From Sphingomonas beigongshangi (GTDB taxonomy: Bacteria > Pseudomonadota > Alphaproteobacteria > Sphingomonadales > Sphingomonadaceae): a stretch of DNA of 64,000 bases. The notes under the pieces are model-generated. The model was given only the letters and a program-made list of their open reading frames with translations. It was not told the DNA's origin and did no database searches. The stretch is from contig NZ_JADHDT010000003.1 of assembly GCF_016820445.1 (NCBI RefSeq), positions 124,001-188,000 on the forward strand, given 5' to 3'. Positions within the stretch are counted from its first letter, which is position 1. Every line of letters starts with the position of its first letter. This document shows, piece after piece, positions 19,265-28,699 of the stretch. A program made the position numbers and the translations under genes.

Positions 19265-20941
19265 ATGCTCCGCACGCCCTCGACCAAATACCGCCCCTTC
19301 CCGCCCGTCGACCTGCCCGACCGGCAGTGGCCCGGCAACACGATCACCCGGGCGCCGCGCTGGCTCTCCACGGATCTGCGCGACGGCAACCAGGCGCTGA
19401 TCGATCCGATGGACGCGGAGAAGAAGGGGCGTTTCTTCGACCTGCTCTGCAAGCTGGGCCTGAAGGAGATCGAGGTGGGCTTCCCGTCCGCCGGGGCGAC
19501 TGAGTTCGATTTCATCAGCGCACTGGTCCGGCAGGACCGCATTCCCGACGACGTCTTCGTCCAGGTGCTGACCCAGTCGCGCCGCGACCTGATCGAGACG
19601 AGCTTCGCCAGCCTTCAGGGCGCGAAACAGGCGATCGTCCATCTCTACAACGCCGTTTCGCCGGCCTGGCGCAAGATCGTGTTCGGTATGACGCGCGACG
19701 AGGTGAAGGCGATCGCCGTCGAAGGCGCCAAGGTGCTGCGCGACCAGGCCGCCCGCTACCCGGACACCGAATGGCATTTCGAATACAGCCCGGAAACCTT
19801 CTCCACCGCGGAACTCGACTTTTCGGTGGAGGTATGCGCGGCCGTGATGGATGTGCTGCGCCCGACGGTGGAGCGCCCGCTGATCCTCAATCTGCCCGCG
19901 ACGGTCGAATGCGCGACGCCGAACGTCTATGCCGACCAGATCGAATGGTTCGGGCGCCACATTCCGAACCGCGAAACGGTCGTCATCTCCCTCCATACGC
20001 ACAACGACCGCGGCACCGGCGTCGCGGCGGCGGAGCTCGGGCTGATGGCCGGCGCCGACCGCGTCGAAGGATGCCTGCTCGGCAATGGCGAGCGCACCGG
20101 CAACTGCGACCTCGTAACGGTCGCGCTCAACATGTACACGCAAGGCGTCGACCCGGCGCTCGACCTGTCGGACATCGACGCCATCGTCGACATGGTGCAG
20201 CATTGCACCGGCATCCCGGTCCACCCGCGGACGCCCTATGCCGGTGATCTCGTCTTCACCGCCTTCTCCGGCAGCCACCAGGACGCGATCAAGAAGGGGT
20301 TCGCGGCGCAGGCGCAACGCAACGACGATCTGTGGCAGGTACCCTACCTGCCCATCGACCCGGCCGACCTCGGTCGCAGCTACGAGGCGGTCATCCGCGT
20401 CAACTCGCAGAGCGGCAAGGGCGGCGTCGCCTGGATCATCGAGCAGGACAAGGGCCTGAAGCTGCCCAAGCGGCTGCAGGCCGATTTCAGCCGCCACGTG
20501 CAACAGCTCGCGGACGAGACCAGCCGCGAGCTCGGCGCCGCCGACATCTGGGGGCGATTCGAGGCGACCTACCTGCCGCGCGACGACGACCGGTTCGTTT
20601 TGCGCGATTATGAGGAGAGCGGCAGCGCCGGCGATCGGCTGTTCATCGGCCGGGTCGCCGTCGACGGCGAGGAGCGTAGCATCGCGGGGCGCGGCAATGG
20701 TCTCATCTCCGGCGTCATCGCCGCGCTTGCCGAAACGACCGGACCCAGCCTGGACGTCGTCGATTATAGCGAACATGCGATCGGCCACGGCGCGGACGCG
20801 CAGGCCGCCGCCTATGTCGAATGCCGCACGCCCGACGGCCGAACCGTCTTCGGCGTCGGCCTCGACACGGACATCGCGACCGCCAGCGTGCGTGCCGTGC
20901 TAAGCGCCGCAAATAACGCACAAAAGTCCGTTCTGGATTAA
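19265..20941 (+). CDS. leuA: 2-isopropylmalate synthase (LeuA type 2)
   Basis: A 558-residue enzyme that condenses acetyl-CoA with 2-ketoisovalerate, committing carbon to leucine. The catalytic barrel begins with STDLRDGNQAL (Arg/Asp motif) and contains HTHNDRGTG metal ligands and LLGNGERTGN. The C-terminal third is the leucine-binding regulatory domain. Length and the KYRPFPPVDLPDRQWP N-terminus mark the longer type 2 form. Control by a leader peptide upstream is possible. Confidence 0.96.
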   Translation: MLRTPSTKYRPFPPVDLPDRQWPGNTITRAPRWLSTDLRDGNQALIDPMDAEKKGRFFDLLCKLGLKEIEVGFPSAGATEFDFISALVRQDRIPDDVFVQVLTQSRRDLIETSFASLQGAKQAIVHLYNAVSPAWRKIVFGMTRDEVKAIAVEGAKVLRDQAARYPDTEWHFEYSPETFSTAELDFSVEVCAAVMDVLRPTVERPLILNLPATVECATPNVYADQIEWFGRHIPNRETVVISLHTHNDRGTGVAAAELGLMAGADRVEGCLLGNGERTGNCDLVTVALNMYTQGVDPALDLSDIDAIVDMVQHCTGIPVHPRTPYAGDLVFTAFSGSHQDAIKKGFAAQAQRNDDLWQVPYLPIDPADLGRSYEAVIRVNSQSGKGGVAWIIEQDKGLKLPKRLQADFSRHVQQLADETSRELGAADIWGRFEATYLPRDDDRFVLRDYEESGSAGDRLFIGRVAVDGEERSIAGRGNGLISGVIAALAETTGPSLDVVDYSEHAIGHGADAQAAAYVECRTPDGRTVFGVGLDTDIATASVRAVLSAANNAQKSVLD

Positions 20942-20975
20942 CTCTTCATTTGTCTTGGCGTGTCATGATGCCCTC

Positions 20976-21392
20976 ATGACACGCCCGACCTATTCCATCG
21001 ACTTCGACGCACCCGGCGAATTCCTGCGACTGACGCTGCGCGGCGACTGGGACACCGATATAACCGAGCGCTTCGCGGCCGACGTCGCCACGACGCTGCG
21101 GAAAATGCTCGCGTCGGGAACGCGCCACGGCCACCTGCGCACGTTGATCGACATGCGCGAAAAGAACCTGCTGCCGCAGAATGTGGTCGCGGAATTCGCG
21201 AAGATGGTACGCCCTGACTCACCGTCGTGTCGGATCGCGATGATCGTCGCGAGCAAGCTGCACGCGCTTCAGGCCAAACGCATCTCGGACGACAAGCGCG
21301 CGGTATTCGACAGCGAAGCGGCGGCCATGGCCTGGCTGATGGAAGGCGCACCGGCGCCCCGCGATGCGCAAGGCGACCCTAGTAAGGGATAG
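20976..21392 (+). CDS. STAS/SpoIIAA-like hypothetical protein
   Basis: A 138-residue soluble protein with alternating strands and helices: FLRLTLRGDWDTDITERFAA, then RTLIDMREKNLLPQ, then CRIAMIVASKLHALQAKR. This order fits the SpoIIAA-like/STAS fold seen in many short alphaproteobacterial proteins, but no phosphorylatable Ser motif is clear. The ATG at 20976 is preferred over a TTG seven codons earlier. Function unknown. Confidence 0.7.
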   Translation: MTRPTYSIDFDAPGEFLRLTLRGDWDTDITERFAADVATTLRKMLASGTRHGHLRTLIDMREKNLLPQNVVAEFAKMVRPDSPSCRIAMIVASKLHALQAKRISDDKRAVFDSEAAAMAWLMEGAPAPRDAQGDPSKG

Positions 21393-21440
21393 ATCACGCT
21401 TCGCGTTGACGGGCCGGGTAGAATTCGGCCACGGCGGGTC

Positions 21441-22112
21441 ATGCGCCTGTTCAAGCCGATCCTCGCGGGCGGATCCCTGCCCGACCGTCTGCTCGCGTGC
21501 CTGGGCGCGACGATCGGCATCGGGCTGACCATGCTCATCTGCGGCCGGCTGCACCTGGGCGCCGCGGACCTTCCGATCATCGTCGCGCCGCTCGGCGCAT
21601 CCGCGGTTCTCGCCTTCGCCGTCCCCGCCAGTCCCTTGGCGCAGCCATGGTCGGTGATCGGCGGGAATACCGCGTCCGCCGTGGTCGGTGTCGCCGCCTG
21701 GCGCCTGATTCCCGACGTGACGGTCGCGGCCGCCGTGGCGGTCGGCGGCGCGATCCTCGCTATGTCGCTGTTGCGATGCCTGCACCCGCCCGGCGGCGCG
21801 GCGGCGCTGACCGCCGTCATCGGCGGTCCGGCGGTGCACGCCGCGGGCTTCGCCTTCGCGCTGCTGCCGGTCGCGCTCAACTCCGTCGTGCTGGCGATGC
21901 TGGCGATCGCCTTCCACCGCACCGGGCGGCACAGCTATCCCCATCGCGCGGTCGTGGCGCCGGTGGCCCCCGCGCCATCGCACTTCCAGGCCGGCGACAT
22001 CGACGCGGCACTCGATGACATGCACGAAAGCTTCGACATCGCGCGCGCGGATCTCGACGCGCTGCTCGACCATGCCGCCCGCCACGCGGCCGCGCGACAG
22101 GCGCACGGCTAG
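21441..22112 (+). CDS. HPP family membrane protein
   Basis: A 223-residue integral membrane protein with four or five hydrophobic helices (about 18-36, 43-60, 66-82, 92-108, 130-158) and the diagnostic motif LHPPGGAAALTAV. HPP proteins have been linked to nitrite transport in plants and cyanobacteria; bacterial roles are largely unknown. After the membrane domain there is only a charged helical tail of about 50 residues instead of the CBS domains found in longer family members. Confidence 0.9.
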   Translation: MRLFKPILAGGSLPDRLLACLGATIGIGLTMLICGRLHLGAADLPIIVAPLGASAVLAFAVPASPLAQPWSVIGGNTASAVVGVAAWRLIPDVTVAAAVAVGGAILAMSLLRCLHPPGGAAALTAVIGGPAVHAAGFAFALLPVALNSVVLAMLAIAFHRTGRHSYPHRAVVAPVAPAPSHFQAGDIDAALDDMHESFDIARADLDALLDHAARHAAARQAHG

Positions 22113-22485
22113 GGCCAGGCGGGACCGCCATCGGGAGGCGCGGCATGGTCGCGCCCCGGGCAGCGTTGCGAATGGGCGGGGCAGCGCCCTCGCGGCGGCA
22201 CGGCTCCCGAAAAGACTTTAGGCCGGCCCGCAGCCGCGCAGCCGATCCGTCCCCGCTGATTGGCGATCTCGTCCCGCCGCGCGGCGTATCGGACCGCCGC
22301 ACCCTGCAACCCGGCAGCCGGGCGGACGGCGTGCGCCGCGACCGATGCGCCGAAACGCTACGGCGATACGAGGCACGGTGGATTCGGCGGCGCCGTGAGA
22401 CCGGCCTCCAATCGATCCGACCATCCGATCACATCGTCGCCGGAAGGCACGGCCGCGCGAGGAAAGCGCGGACGAATGCCTGGTA
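22113..22485. other. Intergenic region, nothing recognised
   Basis: About 370 bases between the HPP gene and a convergent hypothetical gene. I see no tRNA, no good ORF with a ribosome-binding site, and only short GC-rich dyads. Confidence 0.5.
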
Positions 22486-23355
22486 TCAGGGGGGCGCCGT
22501 GCCCCCGCCGCCGGGCGCGGCGAGAAGGCGGGTCAGCATCGTCGGCAGTGCCTGCCGCGCCGCGACGCGCTTCGGCTCCGCGACCGCGTCCGCGACATAG
22601 CGCGGCCGGTATGCCGGGGACGGCGGCACCGCATAGGTCTTTCCGGCCACGCCGGGCGCGTTCGGCACCTGGCGAAGCGGCGCCTTGCCATTCCCCTTCA
22701 GCCCGGCCTCCATCTCCTCCATGCCGCCGCTGCACAGCACGGGATCATCGCGCCGCACGCCCGCCGTCGCCGATTCGATCGACACGGCGATCGTCCCCAC
22801 CTGCGCGCGTCGGGGCGGCGGCAGGCCGCGCAGATAGGCGAGGACGTCGGCGTCCTGCCGGAACAGCTGATCCTGCCGATGGCCGGGCGCGGTCACGTCG
22901 CCGCAGCGCGATCCGTCGACGGACGCGAGGCTGAGCGTGTAGAGGAACATGGCGGCCGCATTCTGTTTCAGCCCTTCGCCCTGGTCCGCGGGCACATGCG
23001 TGCCCAGCGCCCACAAGGCGCGCATGTAGGAATAAGCGACGAAGAATCCCGCGCCCTCGAACAGCCGGGCCTGCATCCAGTTGAGGTCGAGATCGATCGC
23101 CGCCAGATCCTTCGGGGCCATCAACCGGTTGCCCAGCGGGATGAAGCTGCGCGCCTGGACCATCGCGTCGAGGCCCGCGACATCGGCCGGCATCGCCCGC
23201 CCCGGCGGATCCATCACGGGCGCGAGCCGGGCGCGCAGGACCGCGCCATCGTCCTTGGGGGTCATGATCGTCTGGGCGCCGGCGGTTCCCGTCCCGACGG
23301 CGATCGTCATCATCAGCGCCGCCGATCGCCACCACGTTCCGCGCCTGCCGTTCAT
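22486..23355 (-). CDS. Secreted hypothetical protein
   Basis: A 289-residue protein with a probable signal peptide (SAALMMTIAVGTGTAGAQT, about 12-30). It begins at an ATG preceded by GGAGGACGGG; the frame open further upstream has no such site. The rest is helical (LNWMQARLFEGAGFFVAYSYMRALWALG), with two Cys far apart and a Gly/Pro-rich end. I do not recognise a family. It sits upstream of nothing obviously related. Confidence 0.75.
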   Translation of the reverse strand: MNGRRGTWWRSAALMMTIAVGTGTAGAQTIMTPKDDGAVLRARLAPVMDPPGRAMPADVAGLDAMVQARSFIPLGNRLMAPKDLAAIDLDLNWMQARLFEGAGFFVAYSYMRALWALGTHVPADQGEGLKQNAAAMFLYTLSLASVDGSRCGDVTAPGHRQDQLFRQDADVLAYLRGLPPPRRAQVGTIAVSIESATAGVRRDDPVLCSGGMEEMEAGLKGNGKAPLRQVPNAPGVAGKTYAVPPSPAYRPRYVADAVAEPKRVAARQALPTMLTRLLAAPGGGGTAPP

Positions 23356-23420
23356 CCCGTCCTCCGTGCCGATCGCGACGTGGCTATCATGCGCCTGCGG
23401 CCGGGGGAACCGGCGGTGGT

Positions 23421-23771
23421 TCAGCGCGTGCGGACGATCTCGCATCCGACACCGGCATCCGGATAGATGTCGGGCTTCATCGACCGCACCCGCACCCGGC
23501 GGACGCGCGGATCGGAAAGGCACAAAGCCGCGACCGCCTCCACCAGCGTCTCCTGCAGATCGAATCCCGCGCCGTCGGCGAGGGCGACGATGCCGTCGCG
23601 CACGAAGTCATAGTCGAGCACCTCCGCGATCCGGTCGGCGCGCGGCGGATCGGGATAGTCGACCGTCATCCATACCGACAGGATGACGCGTTGCGGCACC
23701 GCCTCCTGCGGATGGATGCCGAGGCGCATCATGACCTCGAGCCCCTTGAGGATCGTCGTGAATTCAGCCAT
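23421..23771 (-). CDS. folB: Dihydroneopterin aldolase
   Basis: A 116-residue FolB/FolX-fold protein. It matches the family in length and in the LKGLEVMMRLGIHPQE N-terminus and the DYDFVRDGIVALADG segment with a downstream Glu (LVEAV) near the pterin pocket. FolB cleaves dihydroneopterin for folate synthesis; FolX epimerises the triphosphate, and the two are hard to tell apart by eye. The start overlaps the end of the upstream SDR gene by 8 bases, making it the third gene of folE-SDR-folB. Confidence 0.9.
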   Translation of the reverse strand: MAEFTTILKGLEVMMRLGIHPQEAVPQRVILSVWMTVDYPDPPRADRIAEVLDYDFVRDGIVALADGAGFDLQETLVEAVAALCLSDPRVRRVRVRSMKPDIYPDAGVGCEIVRTR

Positions 23772-24534
23772 TCCCGCCGCCCCCTCGCCCCTCGAACATC
23801 ACGTCGCCGTCTCGCTTGAGGAAGCGTTGACCGCAATCGACGTACAGCGTCTGACCGGTCACGCTGCGCGCGCCGAGCAGATAGACGACACCGTCCGCCA
23901 CCGCCTGCGCGCCGACGGGGCGCTCCAGCAGGTTGCGACGCGATACCGTGTCGAATTCCTCCTCGCTTTGGTCGCCGCTGCGCAAGGTAAGGCCGGGCGC
24001 GACGGCATTGACGCGGACGCGGGGTGCGAGCGCCTGCGCCAGCATCGTCGTCGCACCCGCCAGTGCATATTTGCTGAGCGAGTAAGAGAAGAAATCGGGG
24101 TTCGGGTTGGCGAGCTTCTGGTCGAGCAGATTGACGACCACCCCCTCGTCCAGATCCTCCTGCGCCGCGAGCGCTGCGGCAAGCATCGCCGGGGCGACCG
24201 CGTTGATCGCGTGCAGCTCGGCCGACAAGCCGGGATCGATCGCCTCCGGCCGGTCGAACGCGAAGCGCGACGCGCTGTTGACGAGCGCGGCGATCGGAGC
24301 GCCCGTCGCGAGCCGCGCGCGGGCGAAGAGCGTCTCTACGTCCGCCGTATCGGCCAGGTCGCCCCGCACGGGCACGCCGCCGAGCGCAGCCGCCACCGTC
24401 GCGGCCTCATCCGCCGATTCGCGGAAATGGATCACCGGGCGCCAGCCGGCCTCCGCACAGGCGCGGGCGATCGCGGCCCCCAGCCGCTTCGCGCCGCCGG
24501 TCACGAGCACCCAGCCTCGCGGCCGTTCGCTCAC
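23764..24534 (-). CDS. Pteridine reductase/FolM-like short-chain dehydrogenase
   Basis: A 256-residue SDR. The cofactor motif reads TGGAKRLG, matching the TGxxxRxG variant of pteridine reductases (PTR1, FolM) rather than the usual TGxxxGxG. The catalytic Tyr-Lys is in YSLSKYAL, an Asp precedes it in NLLDQKL, and VRVNAVAPGLTL follows. The likely reaction is NADPH reduction of a pterin such as dihydromonapterin or dihydrofolate. The GTG start overlaps the folE stop (GTGA) and its 3' end overlaps folB, placing it firmly in pterin metabolism. No gene symbol is given because FolM and PTR1 cannot be separated here. Confidence 0.85.
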   Translation of the reverse strand: MSERPRGWVLVTGGAKRLGAAIARACAEAGWRPVIHFRESADEAATVAAALGGVPVRGDLADTADVETLFARARLATGAPIAALVNSASRFAFDRPEAIDPGLSAELHAINAVAPAMLAAALAAQEDLDEGVVVNLLDQKLANPNPDFFSYSLSKYALAGATTMLAQALAPRVRVNAVAPGLTLRSGDQSEEEFDTVSRRNLLERPVGAQAVADGVVYLLGARSVTGQTLYVDCGQRFLKRDGDVMFEGRGGGGNG

Positions 24535-25160
24535 GCCCGCGTCAGACCGATGAGCGCCAACACTTCCTTGCGGCTGCGCTCGTCGTCGCGGAAGACACCC
24601 ATCATCCGGCTCGTCGTCATCGATACGCCCGGGGTACGGACGCCGCGCGCGGTCATGCAGGCATGGCTCGCCTCGATCACCACGGCGACACCCTGGGGCT
24701 TCAGGTGGGTCCAGATGCAATCGGCGACTTCCGCCGTCAGTCGCTCCTGCACCTGCAGGCGCCGGGCATAGGCGTGGAGGACGCGCGCGAGCTTGGAGAT
24801 GCCGACGACATGATCCTTCGGCAGATAGGCGATGTGCGCCTTGCCGATGATCGGGGCCATATGGTGCTCGCAATGCGACTGGAACGGGATGTCGCGCAGC
24901 AGCACGATCTCGTCATAGCCGCCGACCTCCTCGAACACGCGGGACAGGTGATGCGCGGGATCGTCGGCGTAGCCGGCACAATATTCGCGCCACGCCTTCG
25001 CGACGCGTCGCGGCGTATCCACCAGGCCTTCGCGCGTCGGATCGTCGCCCGCCCAGCGGATCAACGTTCGCACGGCTTCCGCAACCTCCGCGGGGATCGC
25101 CGCGTCGCTGGTCTGGCTCACCAGATCGCCATCGTCCGGCGTATCTCCGGTGTCGGTCAT
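24531..25160 (-). CDS. folE: GTP cyclohydrolase I
   Basis: A 209-residue FolE that converts GTP to dihydroneopterin triphosphate, the first pterin step. Zinc ligands appear as Cys and His in SHCEHHMAP and the later Cys in SHACMTARGV; EGLVDTPRRV, QVQERLT and GVMMTSR-like VSMTTSRMMG are also typical. The ATG at 25160 gives normal length; the longer open frame includes unrelated upstream sequence. First gene of the folE-SDR-folB operon, divergent from the TonB-dependent receptor. Confidence 0.95.
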   Translation of the reverse strand: MTDTGDTPDDGDLVSQTSDAAIPAEVAEAVRTLIRWAGDDPTREGLVDTPRRVAKAWREYCAGYADDPAHHLSRVFEEVGGYDEIVLLRDIPFQSHCEHHMAPIIGKAHIAYLPKDHVVGISKLARVLHAYARRLQVQERLTAEVADCIWTHLKPQGVAVVIEASHACMTARGVRTPGVSMTTSRMMGVFRDDERSRKEVLALIGLTRA

Positions 25161-25380
25161 ACATCGAGATCCTTCGTCAGCCGGCCGAGCGCCGGCTCCG
25201 GACAATAGGTACGATCCCGCAACGGTTCCAGAGGATGTGGCTTCCCGGACGCATACGTAATTATCTTCACCTATGCCGCTTGACTGGCGAAACTCAGGAT
25301 AACACCCTGCGACATAACGGATGTTGTGCCGGATCGCGGGCATCAGACCAGCGGGCGGCGTTCCTTGGGAGGGTGCCACC

Positions 25381-28365
25381 GTGATCAAATATCGCCTGCT
25401 TGCCGCGACCGCCATCATTCTGGCGACCGCGGTGCCCGCCGCCGCGCAGACCGCCGACACGACCAGCGCGCAGAATGGCGCGCCGACCAACGGCCCGGGA
25501 CAGGAGGCGCCGTCGAGCACGACCACCGACTCCCAGGCCAGCCTGGGCGACATCATCGTCACCGCGCAGCGCCAGTCGCAACGGCTGCAGGACGTGCCGA
25601 TCGCGGTCAGCGCCTTCACAGCCGACAATCTTCAGAAGCAGCAGATCGTCAATCCGGTCGCGCTACAGCAGTCGCTGCCCTCGATCACCTATACGAAGAC
25701 GGGCTTCACCACCTCCAGCTTCACGATCCGCGGCATCGGCGATCTTTGCGTCGGCACATCGTGCGACACCGCGACGGGCATCCACGTCAACGACATGCCG
25801 CTGACGACGACGCGGCTGTTCGAGACGGAATTCTTCGATCTTGAGCGCATCGAGGTCCTGCGCGGCCCGCAAGGCACGCTGTTCGGACGCAACGCGACCT
25901 CCGGCGTGGTGAATTTCATCACCGCCAAGCCCGATCTCACCGCCATCCACGCCGCCGGCGAATTCGAATATGGCAATTACGGTTCGAAACGCGCGCAGGC
26001 CATGTTCAACCTGCCGATCGGCGACACGCTCGGCATCCGGGTCGCGGGCACCTATCTGAAGCGCGACGGCTATACCCTCAATACCTACGACAATCGGCGG
26101 ATCGACGACCGCGATCTCTATGCGGTGCGCGGCACGCTGTCCTGGGCACCCTCCAGCGACACGCGCGTGGACCTGATCGGCTATTATTTCCACGAGCGCG
26201 ACAATCGCAGCCGCATCCAGAAGCAGCTCTGCCATCGCGACCCGACCGGCGTGCTCGGCTGCCTGCCCGACACCAAGGGCTTCGAGACGACGAACGGCCT
26301 TTCGACGCTGGCCGCGGTGCTGACGTCCACCGAATTCTTCAACGTCAACAATCCGGCGCTCGGTCGCTTCGCGCTGCAGAGCCTCTACGGCACCGATCCC
26401 TATGCCAGCGTGATCAATCCGACCGACGTGCGAACCGTCCGCGTCGACTACACGCCGACCTATTTCGCCGAGGAGGAGCAATATACCGCCAAGATATTCC
26501 ACGATTTCGGCCGGGTGAACTTCAACTTCACGGGCGGCTACGCGCGCAACACCGTGGACAGCACGGTCGATTACAACCTCGCCGTGGAAGGGTCGCTGGC
26601 CAACAACCCCGGCCTGGCGCAGCTCAACGCGCTCGGTCGGGCGGGCAGCCCGTTCGCGTTCCTCAACGGCGTGCGCCAGACGCTGATTCCGAACGGGCCG
26701 GCCGGCGGGGTCTGCCAATCGGCGCCCGACCCCAACAATCTGGGCGTCTACGGCGGCGCGAGCATCGGCTGCTATCCGCAAAGCCTCGACTTCGACCGCT
26801 CGCGCATCACCAGCCGCCAGATCTCCGCGGAGGCGCATGTCGACAGCAGCTTCGACGGGCCGTTCAACTTCTTGCTCGGCGGGATCTATTTGGACAATCG
26901 CAGCAGAAACAACGACTATTTCGTCAACGCCTTTGGACTGGATTATGCGTCCGGCATCCTTGGCGCAGCCTCGTCGGCGGCCATTCCGGGGGTCGGCGGC
27001 AACGCCTTCCTCGCCTCGCCCTTCTATCGCAACGACACGCCCTATTTCCGGCTGAAATCCTGGGGGGTGTTCGGCGAGACCTATTTCGAGGTCAGCTCGC
27101 GCGCCAAGCTGACGCTCGGCCTGCGCTACAATCATGACGACAAATACGTGCAGGCGCGCAACCTGACACTCAACGTGCTGACGCCGTACAACGCCACCAG
27201 CATCAACGGCGGCCTGAATTACGCCTCGACCGATTTCGATCCGACGACCGCCGGCGTGCAGGATTATGCGGTCCGCCAGGTCGCGTTCGGCCGGCTGACG
27301 GGCCGCGCGGTATTCGACTTCAAGATCACGCCCGACAACCTGCTCTATGCGTCCTATTCGCGCGGCTACAAGTCGGGTGGCATCAATCCGCCGTTGCCGG
27401 CGACCTTCACCGTGCCCCAGGCCTTCGCACCCGAGCAGGTGGATGCCTTCGAGATCGGTTCGAAGAACAGCTTCGGCCACGGTGCGCTACGCCTCAACGT
27501 CACCGGCTTCTACTACAAGTACAAGGGCTTGCAGCTCAGCCGGATCGTCGCGCGCACCGCGGTCAACGACAATGTCGATGCCAACATCTACGGTCTGGAG
27601 GCAGAGGCGATCATCAGCCCGACCCCGCGCTTCGTCGTCAACATGAACATGAGCGCGCTGAAGACGCAGATCACCGGCGACAAGCAGCTGATCAACCCGC
27701 GCCTGCCGTCGGGCGGTCGCACCGACACGGTGATCATCAAGGATATCACCAACGCCTCCAACTGCGTCGTCATTCCCACCGCGGGCGGCGCGGCGGCGGC
27801 GAACGGCTATGTCGCGGCGGTCAACAGCGCCATCGGCCTGCGGGCGCCCACCGCCGTGCCGGGCACCGGCACCACCGGCGCCTTCGGCATATGCTCGGCG
27901 CTCGCCGCCTCCGCCGCCAATCCGTCGGCGCCGCTGCGCGCCCTGTTCGGCGTGCCCAGCGGCGCGCTGCCCTTCACCGTCACCGATGGCGTCGGCGTCA
28001 GCCTGAACGGCAACAAGCTGCCCCAGGCGCCGACGTACAAGTTCGCGGTCGGTGCGCAATATACGATCCCGGTCGCGGGCGACTGGACCATCGTGCCGCG
28101 CGCGGACCTGAACTACACCGGCAATTTCTACGCGAGCGTGTTCAACATGAACATCGACCGCGTACCGGGCTACGAGGTCGTCAACGCACAGGTGCAGGTC
28201 AACGCGCCGGGCGACCGGCTGTACCTGCGCGCGTTCGTGCAGAACCTGACCGACAACAATGCCATCACCGGCCAGGCGGTCGGCGACCAGTCGTCGGGTC
28301 TGTACACCAACATCTTCACCATTGAACCGCGTCGCTACGGCGTCGCCGCCGGGTTCAAGTTCTGA
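25381..28365 (+). CDS. TonB-dependent outer-membrane receptor
   Basis: A 994-residue receptor. Its signal peptide ends near residue 22 (PAAAQT). A TonB-box-like DIIVTAQR lies at 57-64, the plug contains ERIEVLRGPQGTLFGRNATSG, and a 22-strand barrel ends in the aromatic RRYGVAAGFKF. The GTG at 25381 is preceded by GGGAGGG; an ATG 60 bases upstream lacks one. Several Cys pairs in the extracellular loops (e.g. CVGTSC, CHRDPTGVLGC) are unusual. The substrate is unknown; no transporter or Fur-type regulator adjoins it. Sphingomonads carry many such receptors for siderophores and plant glycans. Confidence 0.93.
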   Translation: MIKYRLLAATAIILATAVPAAAQTADTTSAQNGAPTNGPGQEAPSSTTTDSQASLGDIIVTAQRQSQRLQDVPIAVSAFTADNLQKQQIVNPVALQQSLPSITYTKTGFTTSSFTIRGIGDLCVGTSCDTATGIHVNDMPLTTTRLFETEFFDLERIEVLRGPQGTLFGRNATSGVVNFITAKPDLTAIHAAGEFEYGNYGSKRAQAMFNLPIGDTLGIRVAGTYLKRDGYTLNTYDNRRIDDRDLYAVRGTLSWAPSSDTRVDLIGYYFHERDNRSRIQKQLCHRDPTGVLGCLPDTKGFETTNGLSTLAAVLTSTEFFNVNNPALGRFALQSLYGTDPYASVINPTDVRTVRVDYTPTYFAEEEQYTAKIFHDFGRVNFNFTGGYARNTVDSTVDYNLAVEGSLANNPGLAQLNALGRAGSPFAFLNGVRQTLIPNGPAGGVCQSAPDPNNLGVYGGASIGCYPQSLDFDRSRITSRQISAEAHVDSSFDGPFNFLLGGIYLDNRSRNNDYFVNAFGLDYASGILGAASSAAIPGVGGNAFLASPFYRNDTPYFRLKSWGVFGETYFEVSSRAKLTLGLRYNHDDKYVQARNLTLNVLTPYNATSINGGLNYASTDFDPTTAGVQDYAVRQVAFGRLTGRAVFDFKITPDNLLYASYSRGYKSGGINPPLPATFTVPQAFAPEQVDAFEIGSKNSFGHGALRLNVTGFYYKYKGLQLSRIVARTAVNDNVDANIYGLEAEAIISPTPRFVVNMNMSALKTQITGDKQLINPRLPSGGRTDTVIIKDITNASNCVVIPTAGGAAAANGYVAAVNSAIGLRAPTAVPGTGTTGAFGICSALAASAANPSAPLRALFGVPSGALPFTVTDGVGVSLNGNKLPQAPTYKFAVGAQYTIPVAGDWTIVPRADLNYTGNFYASVFNMNIDRVPGYEVVNAQVQVNAPGDRLYLRAFVQNLTDNNAITGQAVGDQSSGLYTNIFTIEPRRYGVAAGFKF

Positions 28366-28380
28366 TCCCGGCCGGTGCGG

Positions 28381-28408
28381 CGGCCCGCGGGACGCAACCC
28401 GCGGGCCG
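28381..28408 (+). terminator. Hairpin after the TonB receptor
   Basis: An 11-base perfect stem, CGGCCCGCGGG and its complement with a 6-base loop, starts 16 bases after the receptor stop. No T tract follows, so it is called by stem strength and position only. Confidence 0.5.
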
Positions 28409-28447
28409 TTCGCGCGCTGTCACCCTCACCCAACAGGAGGAACGGAC

Positions 28448-28654
28448 ATGGCAGCGAACCTGAAGGCCGGCGACACGGTGACCTGGAAGAGCCACGGCGG
28501 CACCGCCCACGGCAAGGTCGAGAAGAAGGTGACGAAGGACACCAAGATCAAGGACCACACCGTCCGTGCGTCGAAGGACGACCCGCAATATATTGTAGAG
28601 AGTGACAACGGCGGAAAGGCGGCGCACAAGGCGGGGGCGCTCAAGAAGGCGTGA
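28448..28654 (+). CDS. DUF2945 (HVA1/TUDOR-like) small protein
   Basis: A 68-residue basic protein beginning LKAGDTVTWKSHGGTAHGKV and ending KAAHKAGALKKA, the hallmark of DUF2945, also called hypervirulence-associated protein TUDOR domain. An AGGAGGAACGGAC site precedes the ATG. It lies 45 bases before a SWIB-domain gene and probably shares its transcript. The function in bacteria is unknown; the fold suggests nucleic-acid or protein binding. Confidence 0.88.
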   Translation: MAANLKAGDTVTWKSHGGTAHGKVEKKVTKDTKIKDHTVRASKDDPQYIVESDNGGKAAHKAGALKKA

Positions 28655-28699
28655 ATCGCTCCGCCCGGCGATGGACCGGGCGAAACAGGAAGGAATGCG

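Noticed and set aside
25161..25380. Riboswitch upstream of the TonB-dependent receptor
   Set aside because: The gap has a GCCGGC hairpin but no recognisable cobalamin-box or other conserved riboswitch core.
25663..27480. 605-codon open frame antisense to the TonB-dependent receptor
   Set aside because: A shadow of the receptor gene; no ribosome-binding site or family resemblance.
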